The notes under the pieces are model-generated. The model was not told where the DNA came from. It made no database searches and saw only the letters and a list, made by a program, of their open reading frames with translations. From Polynucleobacter asymbioticus (lineage in GTDB: Bacteria; Pseudomonadota; Gammaproteobacteria; Burkholderiales; Burkholderiaceae), in the NCBI RefSeq assembly GCF_018687575.1, contig NZ_CP061297.1, forward strand, positions 124,001-188,000: a stretch of 64,000 nt of DNA, read 5' to 3'. The translations under genes and the position numbers were made by a program. Positions 56,958-64,000 of the stretch are shown piece after piece (position 1 is the stretch's first letter; every line of letters starts with the position of its first letter).

Positions 56958-57550
56958 GGCTTATCAGTGGGTTTTGCTTCTTTAGGTTCGTCTTCATCGC
57001 CCCCATAAAGGGATTGAAATAGGTCGAGCGGGGATCCCCAGGCAAGCTGCTGCATGCGCATGCCGCGGGACAAATAGCGCGCAAGCTCAGAAAGGGCCAA
57101 TTGATAGACCTCGCGCTTGAAATCGATGACGGAATCGAGTTGGATCCAAAAAGGTACCCAGCGCCAAGCATCAAATTCAGGATGTTCTGAAGCGCGCAGA
57201 TGAATATCACTGTCTAAACCCACCAAACGCAGCAAAAACCAGATTTGTTTTTGGCCGCGATAGCTGGCCCGATGAGTTTTAGAGGCATGTTGACGACGCA
57301 AGAACTCCTCCGGGACGTCGTAACGAAGCCAGTCCCTGGTTCGTCCAATAATTTGGACATGTTCCGGCAGCAAGCCAACTTCCTCATGCAATTCGCGGTA
57401 CATGGCTTGCTCTGGGCTCTCACCATGCTGAATCCCGCCCTGCGGGAACTGCCACGAATGCTGCCCAACGCGTTTTCCCCAGAAAACCTCGTTATGGCTA
57501 TTGAGGAGGACTATGCCGACATTGGGTCGATACCCTTCACGGTCAAGCAT
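56954..57550 (-). CDS. rppH: RNA pyrophosphohydrolase
   Basis: A 198-residue Nudix enzyme that removes pyrophosphate from mRNA 5' ends and starts decay. Nudix box '[24 protein letters not shown]' (GX5EX7REUXEEXGU) near residues 38-60, preceded by '[39 protein letters not shown]', the RppH form. The C-terminal tail is Pro/Glu/Lys-rich. The frame is open 23 codons further, but the ATG at 57550 gives the conserved start. Divergent from proS. Confidence 0.95.
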   Translation of the reverse strand: MLDREGYRPNVGIVLLNSHNEVFWGKRVGQHSWQFPQGGIQHGESPEQAMYRELHEEVGLLPEHVQIIGRTRDWLRYDVPEEFLRRQHASKTHRASYRGQKQIWFLLRLVGLDSDIHLRASEHPEFDAWRWVPFWIQLDSVIDFKREVYQLALSELARYLSRGMRMQQLAWGSPLDLFQSLYGGDEDEPKEAKPTDKP

Positions 57551-57600
57551 GAGATCGTGCCTCAAATCCTTTAAAATCAATGATTTGATTATATCCATAC

Positions 57601-59343
57601 ATGAAAGCTTCACAGTCATTTCTCGCCACGCTAAAAGAAGCCCCCTCTGACGCTGAGGTGGTTTCGCACAAGCTCATGGTGCGCGCCGGTTTAATTCGCA
57701 AGCTGAGCGCTGGCATCTACAACTATTTGCCTTTGGGTTTGAAGTCTATTCGCAAGGTTGAGAACATCATCCGTGAGGAAATGAATCGTGCAGGCGCAAT
57801 CGAATTACTCATGCCCATGATTCAGCCAGCCGAGTTATGGCAAGAGACGGGTCGCTGGGAAAAGATGGGGCCAGAGTTACTCCGCATCAAAGATCGTCAT
57901 GATCGTGACTTTTTAATTCAGCCAACCTCTGAAGAGGTGGTGACTGATTTGGCGCGCAATGAAATCAAGAGCTACAAACAGTTGCCGGTGAACTTCTATC
58001 AAATTCAGACGAAGTTCCGTGATGAGCGCCGCCCACGTTTTGGAATCATGCGTGGGCGTGAGTTCAGCATGAAGGATGCTTATTCATTCGATCGTGATAC
58101 CGAGGGATTGAAGAAGTCTTACCAAATCATGTTTGATGCTTACACCCGAATCTTCAAGCGCATGGGCTTGAAGTTCCGTGCAGTAACGGCGGATAACGGT
58201 GCTATTGGCGGCTCTGGTAGTCAAGAGTTTCATGTGATTGCTGATACTGGCGAAGATGCAATTGTGTATTGCCCCAATTCAGATTACGCTGCCAATTTAG
58301 AGGCTGCTGAGTCAGCCTCATTAATTGCGGTACGCGGTGCTGCAACGCAAGCAGTGACAAAGGTTGCGACGCCAAATCAAACAAACTGTTCAGAGGTTGC
58401 CAAGTTTTTAAACCTGCCGCTAGAGCAGACTGTGAAATCCTTGCTGTTTGCTGCCGATCAGGAAGAGGGTCCGGCTAAATTATTTATGGTGCTGGTTCGT
58501 GGCGATCATGAGCTCAATGAAATTAAGGCTAGCAAGATTCCTGGTATGGCGGAGTCACGCTTTGCTAGTGAAGCTGAAATCAAACAAGCCTGTAATGCAC
58601 CAGCGGGCTATTTAGGCCCCGTTGGAATTTCTGCGGATGTGACTGTAGTTGCAGATCATACCGTTGCCAATATGGCTGATTTTGTGTGTGGTGCGAATGA
58701 TGCTGGTCATCACTTAACCGGTGTGAACTGGGGTCGTGATTTACCAGAGCCTTTAGTAATGGATTTGCGTAATGCTGTCATTGGCGATCCCTCGCCTGAC
58801 GGTAAAGGTGTTGTGGATATTTGTCGTGGCATTGAAGTGGGCCATGTATTTCAGTTGGGTACACGCTATTCCGAGGCAATGGGTTGCACTTACTTAGATC
58901 AGCAAGGCAAAGCGCAGCCCATGGTGATGGGTTGTTACGGCATCGGTGTAACGCGTTTGCTTGGCGCTGCAATTGAGCAGGGCAATGATGAGCGTGGCAT
59001 TATTTGGCCGATTTCGATGGCGCCATTTGAAGTGGTGATCTGTCCAATGGGCTACGATAAATCAGAAGCTGTGAAAGCTGCTGCCGATCAGTTGCATGAT
59101 GAGTTGCTTGCTGCTGGAGTGGATGTAGTGCTGGATGATCGTGGCGAAAGACCGGGTGCCATGTTTGCTGACTGGGAATTGATCGGCGTTCCATTCCGCG
59201 TAGTGATCGGTGATCGTGGTTTGGCAGATGCTCAAGTGGAATTTAAAGGCCGTACTGATGCTGAATCAGAGAATATTCCACTGCCGGAAATTAAAGCAAA
59301 AGTGATTGCTGCGGTTGATGCAGCCAAGAAACTCGTTTCTTAG
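57601..59343 (+). CDS. proS: Prolyl-tRNA synthetase (bacterial type with editing domain)
   Basis: A 580-residue class II synthetase. Motif 1 is near '[34 protein letters not shown]', motif 2 '[25 protein letters not shown]', and motif 3 '[20 protein letters not shown]'. The INS editing domain (about 220-400) that clears mischarged alanine is present. The anticodon-binding domain is at the C-terminus ('[21 protein letters not shown]', '[26 protein letters not shown]'). Confidence 0.97.
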   Translation: MKASQSFLATLKEAPSDAEVVSHKLMVRAGLIRKLSAGIYNYLPLGLKSIRKVENIIREEMNRAGAIELLMPMIQPAELWQETGRWEKMGPELLRIKDRHDRDFLIQPTSEEVVTDLARNEIKSYKQLPVNFYQIQTKFRDERRPRFGIMRGREFSMKDAYSFDRDTEGLKKSYQIMFDAYTRIFKRMGLKFRAVTADNGAIGGSGSQEFHVIADTGEDAIVYCPNSDYAANLEAAESASLIAVRGAATQAVTKVATPNQTNCSEVAKFLNLPLEQTVKSLLFAADQEEGPAKLFMVLVRGDHELNEIKASKIPGMAESRFASEAEIKQACNAPAGYLGPVGISADVTVVADHTVANMADFVCGANDAGHHLTGVNWGRDLPEPLVMDLRNAVIGDPSPDGKGVVDICRGIEVGHVFQLGTRYSEAMGCTYLDQQGKAQPMVMGCYGIGVTRLLGAAIEQGNDERGIIWPISMAPFEVVICPMGYDKSEAVKAAADQLHDELLAAGVDVVLDDRGERPGAMFADWELIGVPFRVVIGDRGLADAQVEFKGRTDAESENIPLPEIKAKVIAAVDAAKKLVS

Positions 59344-59361
59344 CTGATCTGTTTTTAACTA

Positions 59362-60744
59362 TTATTTTTTGAAGAGTCCGCCAATACCCTTGGCGGCTCC
59401 TTTGGCTGCCATGGATGCCATGGTGCGCGCCATTTTGCCGCCCTTAAACTGCTTCATCATAGTTTGCATTTGCTCAAACTGCGCCAGCAGACGATTAACT
59501 TCTTGAACCTCTACGCCTGCACCAGCTGCAATGCGACGTTTGCGAGTTGCTTTTAGTAATTCTGGTTTTGCACGCTCTTTTGGGGTCATGCTATCGATGA
59601 TGCCGCGCATGCGCCGTGTTTGTTTATCAGCCGCACTTAAATTGGTTTTGGAGGCTGCTTGTGCCATATGATTTGGTAGCTTATCCATCAAGCTAGCCAT
59701 ACCTCCCATTTGCTGCATCTGCGCCAGTTGATCTCGGAAGTCGCCTAAATCAAATCCACCTTTAGAAATCTTAGTCGCCAGTTTCTCTGCTTTAGCAACG
59801 TCGACATTTTGTTGGGCTTGCTCAACTAAGGCAAGAATATCGCCCATACCCAAAATACGGTTTGCCATGCGGTCGGCATCGAATGCTTCAAGGCCGTCCA
59901 TTTTTTCGGCAACACCAATGAACTTGAGCGGCACACCGGTAACTTGGCGTACTGACAGCGCAGCACCACCACGTGAATCACCATCTAACTTAGTGAGGAT
60001 GACACCAGTGAGCGGGAGTGCTTCATGGAATGCTTTGGCTGTGTTGACAGCGTCTTGACCCAACATGGCATCAACCACAAACAGTGTTTCAACCGGATTG
60101 AGATTGGCATGCAAGGTTTTGATTTCTTGCATGAGCGCCTCATCAATACCAAGACGACCGGCTGTGTCGACTAAGAGCACATCAAAATAATGACGACGCG
60201 CCCAATCAAGGGCAGCCGCGGCAATTTCACTGGGTTTTTGATTGATATTGCTTGGGAAGAATTCAGCGCCAACTTGTTTGCTGACAGTTTCTAGTTGCTC
60301 TATAGCTGCAGGGCGATATACGTCACAAGAAACTGTGAGGACTTTCTTTTTCTTTTTTTCTTGCAGAAACTTGGCCAACTTACCTACTGAGGTAGTTTTA
60401 CCTGCGCCCTGTAAGCCCGCCATCAAGATTACTGCTGGAGGTTGAGTGGCTAAGTTGAGTTCGCCACTTTGAGAAGTGTCCCCACGCATGACCTGGGCTA
60501 ATTCACGCTGTACTACCCCGACTAGTGCTTGGCCTGGGCTCAGGCTACCAACCACTTCTTCGCCAAGGGCTTTAAATTTAATTTGCTCAAGTAAAGACTT
60601 CACCACGGGAAGCGCAACATCGGCCTCCAGCAAGGCTAGGCGGATCTCTCGTAGCATTTCTGCTGTATTGGCTTCGGTCAGGCGAGCTTGACCCCGCATT
60701 GTTTTAACAACGCGAGATAGGCGGTCGGTGAGATTCTCTAGCAT
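59362..60744 (-). CDS. ffh: Signal recognition particle protein Ffh
   Basis: A 460-residue SRP54 GTPase that brings nascent membrane proteins to FtsY. N domain 1-90 with 'EIRLALLEADVALPVV', then G1 'LMAGLQGAGKTTSVGKLA', 'VDTAGRLGIDEALMQEI', 'TKLDGDSRGGAALSV' and 'GVAEKMDGLEAFDADRMANRILGMGD'. The methionine-rich M domain covers about 330-435 ('MQQMGGMASLMDKLPNHM'). A lysine run near residue 130 is encoded by long A tracts. Confidence 0.97.
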   Translation of the reverse strand: MLENLTDRLSRVVKTMRGQARLTEANTAEMLREIRLALLEADVALPVVKSLLEQIKFKALGEEVVGSLSPGQALVGVVQRELAQVMRGDTSQSGELNLATQPPAVILMAGLQGAGKTTSVGKLAKFLQEKKKKKVLTVSCDVYRPAAIEQLETVSKQVGAEFFPSNINQKPSEIAAAALDWARRHYFDVLLVDTAGRLGIDEALMQEIKTLHANLNPVETLFVVDAMLGQDAVNTAKAFHEALPLTGVILTKLDGDSRGGAALSVRQVTGVPLKFIGVAEKMDGLEAFDADRMANRILGMGDILALVEQAQQNVDVAKAEKLATKISKGGFDLGDFRDQLAQMQQMGGMASLMDKLPNHMAQAASKTNLSAADKQTRRMRGIIDSMTPKERAKPELLKATRKRRIAAGAGVEVQEVNRLLAQFEQMQTMMKQFKGGKMARTMASMAAKGAAKGIGGLFKK

Positions 60745-60764
60745 TTATCGATTAGACTTTCCAG

Positions 60765-61613
60765 ATGGATATTTTAGGTTACTCAGGCTCTGGATGGCTT
60801 CCATCTGCACTTTATTTGCTTCTTTTGGTCTTTTTAAGTTTGCGACCTAAGGGGAAGATTGAGTCCCCGGCTTTTACAGGCCTGGTTCAGGCCTTCATTC
60901 TCTTGATTTTATTGGTGCACGGGATCGTGTTGCACGACTCGGTCTTTACGCCTGAAGGGTTTGTGTTTGGTTTCGCCCAGGATCTTTCTCTGATTGCTTG
61001 GGTTGGCCTTGCCTTTTATTGGTTTCAGTCTTGGTTTTTGCCAATTTCTAGTTTGCGCTGGCTGGTTTTGTGTTTTGCGCTGATCTGTTCGGTATTGCCC
61101 GCCATTTTCTCTGGCACCCTGATTTCTCCAAAGGCTGTCTCTGATCCTTGGTTTAAGGGGCACTTTATCGTGGCTACTATCTCGGTTGGATTATTGAGTT
61201 TGGCTGCAATGCACGCCATGTTGATGAGTATTCAGGATCGAGCATTGCATCGTCAGCTGGCGATCATCCCAAACAGTCGAGTAGCCCACTGGTTGGAAGA
61301 TTTGCCGCCCTTGATGACAATGGAAAGCCTGCTTTTTAATTTACTTTATGTGGGCGTGGCACTGTTGAGTTTGACCGTTTTTTCTGGCCTACTCTTTTCC
61401 CAAACCTTATTTGGTAAGCCGCTAGTTTTTGACCATAAGACTATTTTTGCTCTGATTTCCTGGGTTTTGTTTTCTGGGCTCCTGATCGCCCGTTGGCGTG
61501 TCGGCTTACGAGGCCGCGTCGCTGTGCGTTGGGTCTTGAGTGCTTATACCGCCTTGCTCCTAGCCTACGTTGGCAGCAGATTTGTTTTGGAAGTCATTCT
61601 TCAGAGAGCATGA
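60765..61613 (+). CDS. CcsA/YpjD-like cytochrome c assembly membrane protein
   Basis: A 282-residue integral membrane protein with about eight helices, similar to the CcsA/ResC/YpjD group. Conserved-looking sites: 'WLPSALYLLLLVFLSL', a histidine in 'LLVHGIVLHDSVF', 'KGHFIVATISVGLLSLAAMHAMLMSIQDRAL', and 'DHKTIFALISWVLFSGLLIARW'. The histidines could bind heme, as in CcsA, but no other cytochrome assembly gene is close. The ffh-ypjD-PP0621-ampD order is normal in this group; function remains unproven. Confidence 0.85.
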   Translation: MDILGYSGSGWLPSALYLLLLVFLSLRPKGKIESPAFTGLVQAFILLILLVHGIVLHDSVFTPEGFVFGFAQDLSLIAWVGLAFYWFQSWFLPISSLRWLVLCFALICSVLPAIFSGTLISPKAVSDPWFKGHFIVATISVGLLSLAAMHAMLMSIQDRALHRQLAIIPNSRVAHWLEDLPPLMTMESLLFNLLYVGVALLSLTVFSGLLFSQTLFGKPLVFDHKTIFALISWVLFSGLLIARWRVGLRGRVAVRWVLSAYTALLLAYVGSRFVLEVILQRA

Positions 61614-61617
61614 CGAT

Positions 61618-62433
61618 TTGATTAAGTGGCTTCTACTATTTGCTGGCGCAGGCGCCTTGTACCTTTGGATAAAAGGGAAAAAACAAACGAAGCTCAATAA
61701 AGATGAGGCTGCCAAGATCAAGGCTGAGCGAAGTAAAGCTGCTGAATCAGAAGTGATTGTTCAGTGCACCCATTGTTCAGTGCACCTTCCAAAGTCTGAG
61801 GTAATCAAGCGAGAGGATCGCTTCTATTGCTCGCAACAGCACCTCAACAGTATGGATGATCGCGGCTGGCTGGGTTCTGCTGCCTGGCGAATCTCACCCA
61901 ATCAAGACGCTCGACCAGTGGGCATTGCGCCAGATTTGGTGGTGATTCATCACATTAGCCTACCGCCGAGCGGTTTTGTGGACGGAAATTCCACCGAATT
62001 TATTGTGGATTTTTTTCAGAATAAGTTAGATTCTTCATTACACCCTTACTTTGAAGAGATTGCGGATCAAAAGGTATCAAGTCATTTCTTGATTTCACGC
62101 GGTGGTGAGGTGTATCAGTTTGTCTCCACTCAAAACAAAGCCTGGCATGCTGGCGTTTCATCCTTCTTGGGTCGTGAAAAGTGCAATGATTTCTCCATTG
62201 GGATCGAGTTAGAAGGCGATAGTGAGCATCCTTTTGAGGATATTCAATACTCGGCTCTTGCTAAATTAAGCGCTCAACTCAATGCTACCTACCCGAATCT
62301 TCACTTTGCTGGGCACAGCGATATTGCCCCAGGAAGAAAGGCTGACCCAGGCGTGCAATTTGATTGGAAAAGGTTTCAGAATAAAAACAACATTCCCGTC
62401 GAAAAATTACCGTTTGGTTTAGACCCGCGCTAG
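61618..62433 (+). CDS. ampD: Fused PP0621-type zinc-ribbon membrane segment and AmpD amidase
   Basis: About 271 residues from a TTG start (MIKWLLLFAGAG). Residues 2-19 form a membrane helix. A charged linker leads to a small Cys-rich module (C50, C53, C71, H75; 'VQCTHCSVHLP', 'FYCSQQH'), as in the stand-alone PP0621 family. From about residue 100 it is an AmpD-type 1,6-anhydro-MurNAc-L-Ala amidase: zinc ligands H111 ('VVIHHISLPPSG'), H233 and D243 ('AGHSDIAPGRKADPG'), catalytic K241 and Glu in 'GIELEGD'. The two parts are separate genes in many relatives. The track of open frame reaches 61570, inside the previous gene. Confidence 0.85.
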   Translation: MIKWLLLFAGAGALYLWIKGKKQTKLNKDEAAKIKAERSKAAESEVIVQCTHCSVHLPKSEVIKREDRFYCSQQHLNSMDDRGWLGSAAWRISPNQDARPVGIAPDLVVIHHISLPPSGFVDGNSTEFIVDFFQNKLDSSLHPYFEEIADQKVSSHFLISRGGEVYQFVSTQNKAWHAGVSSFLGREKCNDFSIGIELEGDSEHPFEDIQYSALAKLSAQLNATYPNLHFAGHSDIAPGRKADPGVQFDWKRFQNKNNIPVEKLPFGLDPR

Positions 62434-62449
62434 GTCTCTAAATTAGTAT

Positions 62450-62491
62450 GTGAGCACACGCTCACTTTCTTGCCCTTTGGCTAAAAAGGGC
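62450..62491 (+). terminator. Two small hairpins after ampD
   Basis: GTGAGC-ACAC-GCTCAC (62450-62465) is followed by a moderately T-rich TTTCTTG. Then GCCCTTT (62472-62478) pairs with AAAGGGC (62485-62491). Together they may end the ampD transcript; neither has a strong T run. Confidence 0.4.
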
Positions 62492-62524
62492 TGCAAAAAT
62501 TGCACCAAATTGAGCCCTAATTTA

Positions 62525-62553
62525 TTGAAAATATAGGGAAAAATACTTATAAA
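62525..62553 (+). promoter_or_regulatory. Candidate nrdA promoter
   Basis: TTGAAA (62525-62530), 17 bases, then TATAAA (62548-62553). It lies upstream of the paired NrdR boxes, so bound NrdR would sit in the early transcribed region. A second -10-like TATACT (62594-62599) falls inside the first NrdR box and may be the real one. Confidence 0.45.
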
Positions 62554-62589
62554 TATTCGTCAGAAATATCTTACTAAATTCCGAATATT

Positions 62590-62636
62590 TCCCTATACTT
62601 AGTGTCAAATGCACTTCGAGACACTAGATGTAGTGT
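62590..62636. promoter_or_regulatory. Tandem NrdR boxes upstream of nrdA
   Basis: The 16-base box ACACTAGATGTAGTGT (62621-62636) closely fits the NrdR consensus acaCwAtATaTwGtgt. A second, weaker box lies at 62590-62605 (TCCCTATACTTAGTGT, 12 of 16 positions). Their starts are 31 bases apart, three helical turns, which is the known spacing for pairs of NrdR boxes in front of ribonucleotide reductase genes. Confidence 0.85.
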
Positions 62637-62707
62637 TTGAATACAGCAATACCCTATTGTTTTTTAACGATTTTTTGTCCAAATAACTATATAAAAGCAG
62701 GAAAAAT

Positions 62708-64000
62708 ATGACATATGCCAACCCCCAGACAGCAGGACAGACTGCAGGCACAAATAATCCAGGAATGAACCCCTCCGAAGCCATGAACCAAGCCCCTTCT
62801 GCTGGCTTTGTTGCTGGCGGTGTTGGCGGTGGTCAAGCAACCCAATTATCTGATTACAAAATCATTCGCCGTAATGGTTCGGTGGTGGCGTTTGAGCCAT
62901 CCAAGATCGCGATCGCGGTTACTAAAGCATTTTTAGCGGTTAATGGTGGTCAAGGCGCGGCTTCTGCACGCGTTCGTGAGCAAGTAGAGCAATTAACCCA
63001 CGCAGTAGTGCGCGCCTTGTTGCGCAGCCGCCCAAACGGTGGCACTTTCCATATTGAAGATATTCAAGACCAGGTTGAGTTGGCATTGATGCGTAGTGGT
63101 GAGCACAACGTTGCTCGTGCCTATGTTCTGTATCGCGAGAAGCGCAATCAAGAGCGTGCAACACAGCAAGGCATTACTCAAGAGACGCAAGCTGCAACTC
63201 AAGTTGGTGAGTCTGGTATCAAGGTAACTGACAACGGTGTAGAGAAGTGGTTGGATATGGCCGCTTTGCGCACTATTATTGGCGCGGCATGCGAAGGTCT
63301 TGGCAACAATATTGATGCAAGCCCAATCATCACTGAAACCATCAAGAATTTGTACGATGGCGTACCAATGGCTCAGGTGTATGACTCCGCAATTTTGGCA
63401 TCACGTACATTGATTGAAAAAGATCCTGCGTACAGTCAAGTCACTGCACGCATCTTGATGCACGTGATTCGCAAAGAAATTTTAGGTCGCGAAGTATTGC
63501 AAGGCGATATGCAAGCGGAATACAGCACTTACTTTGCTAAGTATATTAACGAAGGTATTTCTGCTGAACTCTTAGATCCGCGTATGCGTGAGTTTGACCT
63601 GCCACGTTTGGCTGCCGCTTTGAATGCTAGCCGTGACTTGCAGTTCAACTACCTCGGTCTGCAAACTTTGTATGACCGCTACTTCTTGCATATTGAAGAT
63701 CGTCGTATTGAAATGCCACAGGCTTTCTTTATGCGCGTTGCAATGGGCTTATCTTTGAATGAGTTAGATCGTGAGCGTCGTGCAATCGAGTTCTATGAAA
63801 TCCTCTCTACATTTGATTTCATGTCCAGCACACCAACTTTGTTTAACTCAGCAACAACACGCCCACAGTTATCCAGCTGCTACTTAACGACAGTGGACGA
63901 TGACCTTGATGGCATTTACGAAGCTTTGAAAGAGAATGCACTCCTATCTAAGTTTGCCGGTGGTTTGGGTAACGACTGGACAAATGTGCGCGCTTTGGGC
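62708..64000 (+). CDS. nrdA: Ribonucleoside-diphosphate reductase alpha subunit (class Ia), partial
   Basis: The frame is open for 431 codons from the ATG at 62708 to the window edge. After a low-complexity, glycine/alanine-rich lead of about 48 residues comes an ATP-cone (about 49-145: 'DYKIIRRNGSVVAFEPSKIAIAVTKAF', 'FHIEDIQDQVELALMRSGEHNVARAYVLYREKR') that senses dATP/ATP. The catalytic barrel begins with 'ILASRTLIEKDPAYSQVTARIL', and 'STPTLFNSATTRPQLSSCYL' includes the first redox cysteine. GCAGGA ribosome binding site before the start. Regulation by NrdR is expected from the two boxes upstream. Confidence 0.95.
   Translation, partial: MTYANPQTAGQTAGTNNPGMNPSEAMNQAPSAGFVAGGVGGGQATQLSDYKIIRRNGSVVAFEPSKIAIAVTKAFLAVNGGQGAASARVREQVEQLTHAVVRALLRSRPNGGTFHIEDIQDQVELALMRSGEHNVARAYVLYREKRNQERATQQGITQETQAATQVGESGIKVTDNGVEKWLDMAALRTIIGAACEGLGNNIDASPIITETIKNLYDGVPMAQVYDSAILASRTLIEKDPAYSQVTARILMHVIRKEILGREVLQGDMQAEYSTYFAKYINEGISAELLDPRMREFDLPRLAAALNASRDLQFNYLGLQTLYDRYFLHIEDRRIEMPQAFFMRVAMGLSLNELDRERRAIEFYEILSTFDFMSSTPTLFNSATTRPQLSSCYLTTVDDDLDGIYEALKENALLSKFAGGLGNDWTNVRALG

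Noticed and set aside
57245..57574. A 109-residue plus-strand frame opposite rppH
   Set aside because: Mirrors the rppH coding sequence; no recognisable domain and no ribosome binding site.
1..64000. CRISPR arrays, tRNA and rRNA genes, insertion sequences, prophage and toxin-antitoxin pairs
   Set aside because: No repeat-spacer pattern, cloverleaf, rRNA sequence, transposase, integrase or phage gene was recognised by eye; a tRNA or repeat-finding program would be decisive.

Overview
The window reads as a stretch of chromosome from a betaproteobacterium of the Burkholderiaceae, most probably Polynucleobacter or a close freshwater relative. This is inferred from gene order, moderate GC, tightly packed and often overlapping genes, and several short versions of enzymes that are longer elsewhere. 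Specific pointers are a Coq7-type ubiquinone hydroxylase after bioB, a Prx5-type redoxin between ftsZ and lpxC, a DUF721 gene between lpxC and secA, the argJ-DUF815-mutT-zapD-coaE-pilD/C/B run, and ispB facing rplU-rpmA-obgE-proB. No rRNA, tRNA, CRISPR array, insertion sequence, prophage or other mobile element was seen. This is core chromosome rather than an accessory region.

Layout. 1-2.6 kb: start of a UbiH-type flavoprotein gene facing away from ychF, a small winged-helix protein and a membrane protein. 2.6-7.2 kb: tryptophan genes on the minus strand (rpe-trpE-trpG-trpD-trpC). 7.2-10.9 kb: apaG, a tiny membrane protein divergent from mltA, an enoyl-CoA hydratase and an M20 amidohydrolase. 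10.9-15.4 kb: biotin genes (bioA-bioF-bioD divergent from bioB), then coq7. 16.0-33.8 kb: a complete division and cell wall (dcw) cluster: mraZ-rsmH-ftsL-ftsI-murE-murF-mraY-murD-ftsW-murG-murC-ddl-ftsQ-ftsA-ftsZ. It follows a promoter with 10-bp-spaced MraZ repeats and a nested palindrome. 33.8-41.2 kb: redoxin, lpxC, a DciA-like gene (minus), secA, argJ, a DUF815 ATPase and mutT. 41.2-46.6 kb, minus strand: zapD, coaE, pilD, pilC, pilB and a CorC/HlyC-type CBS protein. 46.7-52.7 kb: a DNA alkyltransferase, a squalene/phytoene synthase, an SSS symporter, a ketopantoate reductase-like gene, a FAH-family gene and a GrdB-like protein. 52.7-56.4 kb: ispB divergent from rplU-rpmA-obgE-proB. 56.4-62.4 kb: a CNP1-like lipoprotein, rppH, proS, ffh, a CcsA-like membrane protein and a PP0621-AmpD fusion. 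62.4-64 kb: nrdA, cut by the window edge, behind paired NrdR boxes.

How the genes work together. The dcw cluster makes lipid II (MurC-F, Ddl, MraY, MurG) and builds the septum (FtsZ, FtsA, FtsQ, FtsL, FtsI, FtsW). ZapD, MltA and AmpD elsewhere in the window add Z-ring bundling, glycan cleavage and muropeptide recycling, and LpxC supplies lipid A. The trp and bio blocks are near-complete biosynthetic units. The pilD/C/B block is a pared-down type IV pilus/type II secretion assembly set.

No clearly new multi-gene system is visible. The points most worth a second look are regulatory DNA (the nested palindrome and MraZ repeats before mraZ, the terminator hairpin holding the likely obgE ribosome binding site, the GC-rich hairpin after ftsZ) and unusual protein architectures (PP0621-AmpD fusion, methylase-less PilD, short PilB, short ProB, GrdB-like protein without selenocysteine).
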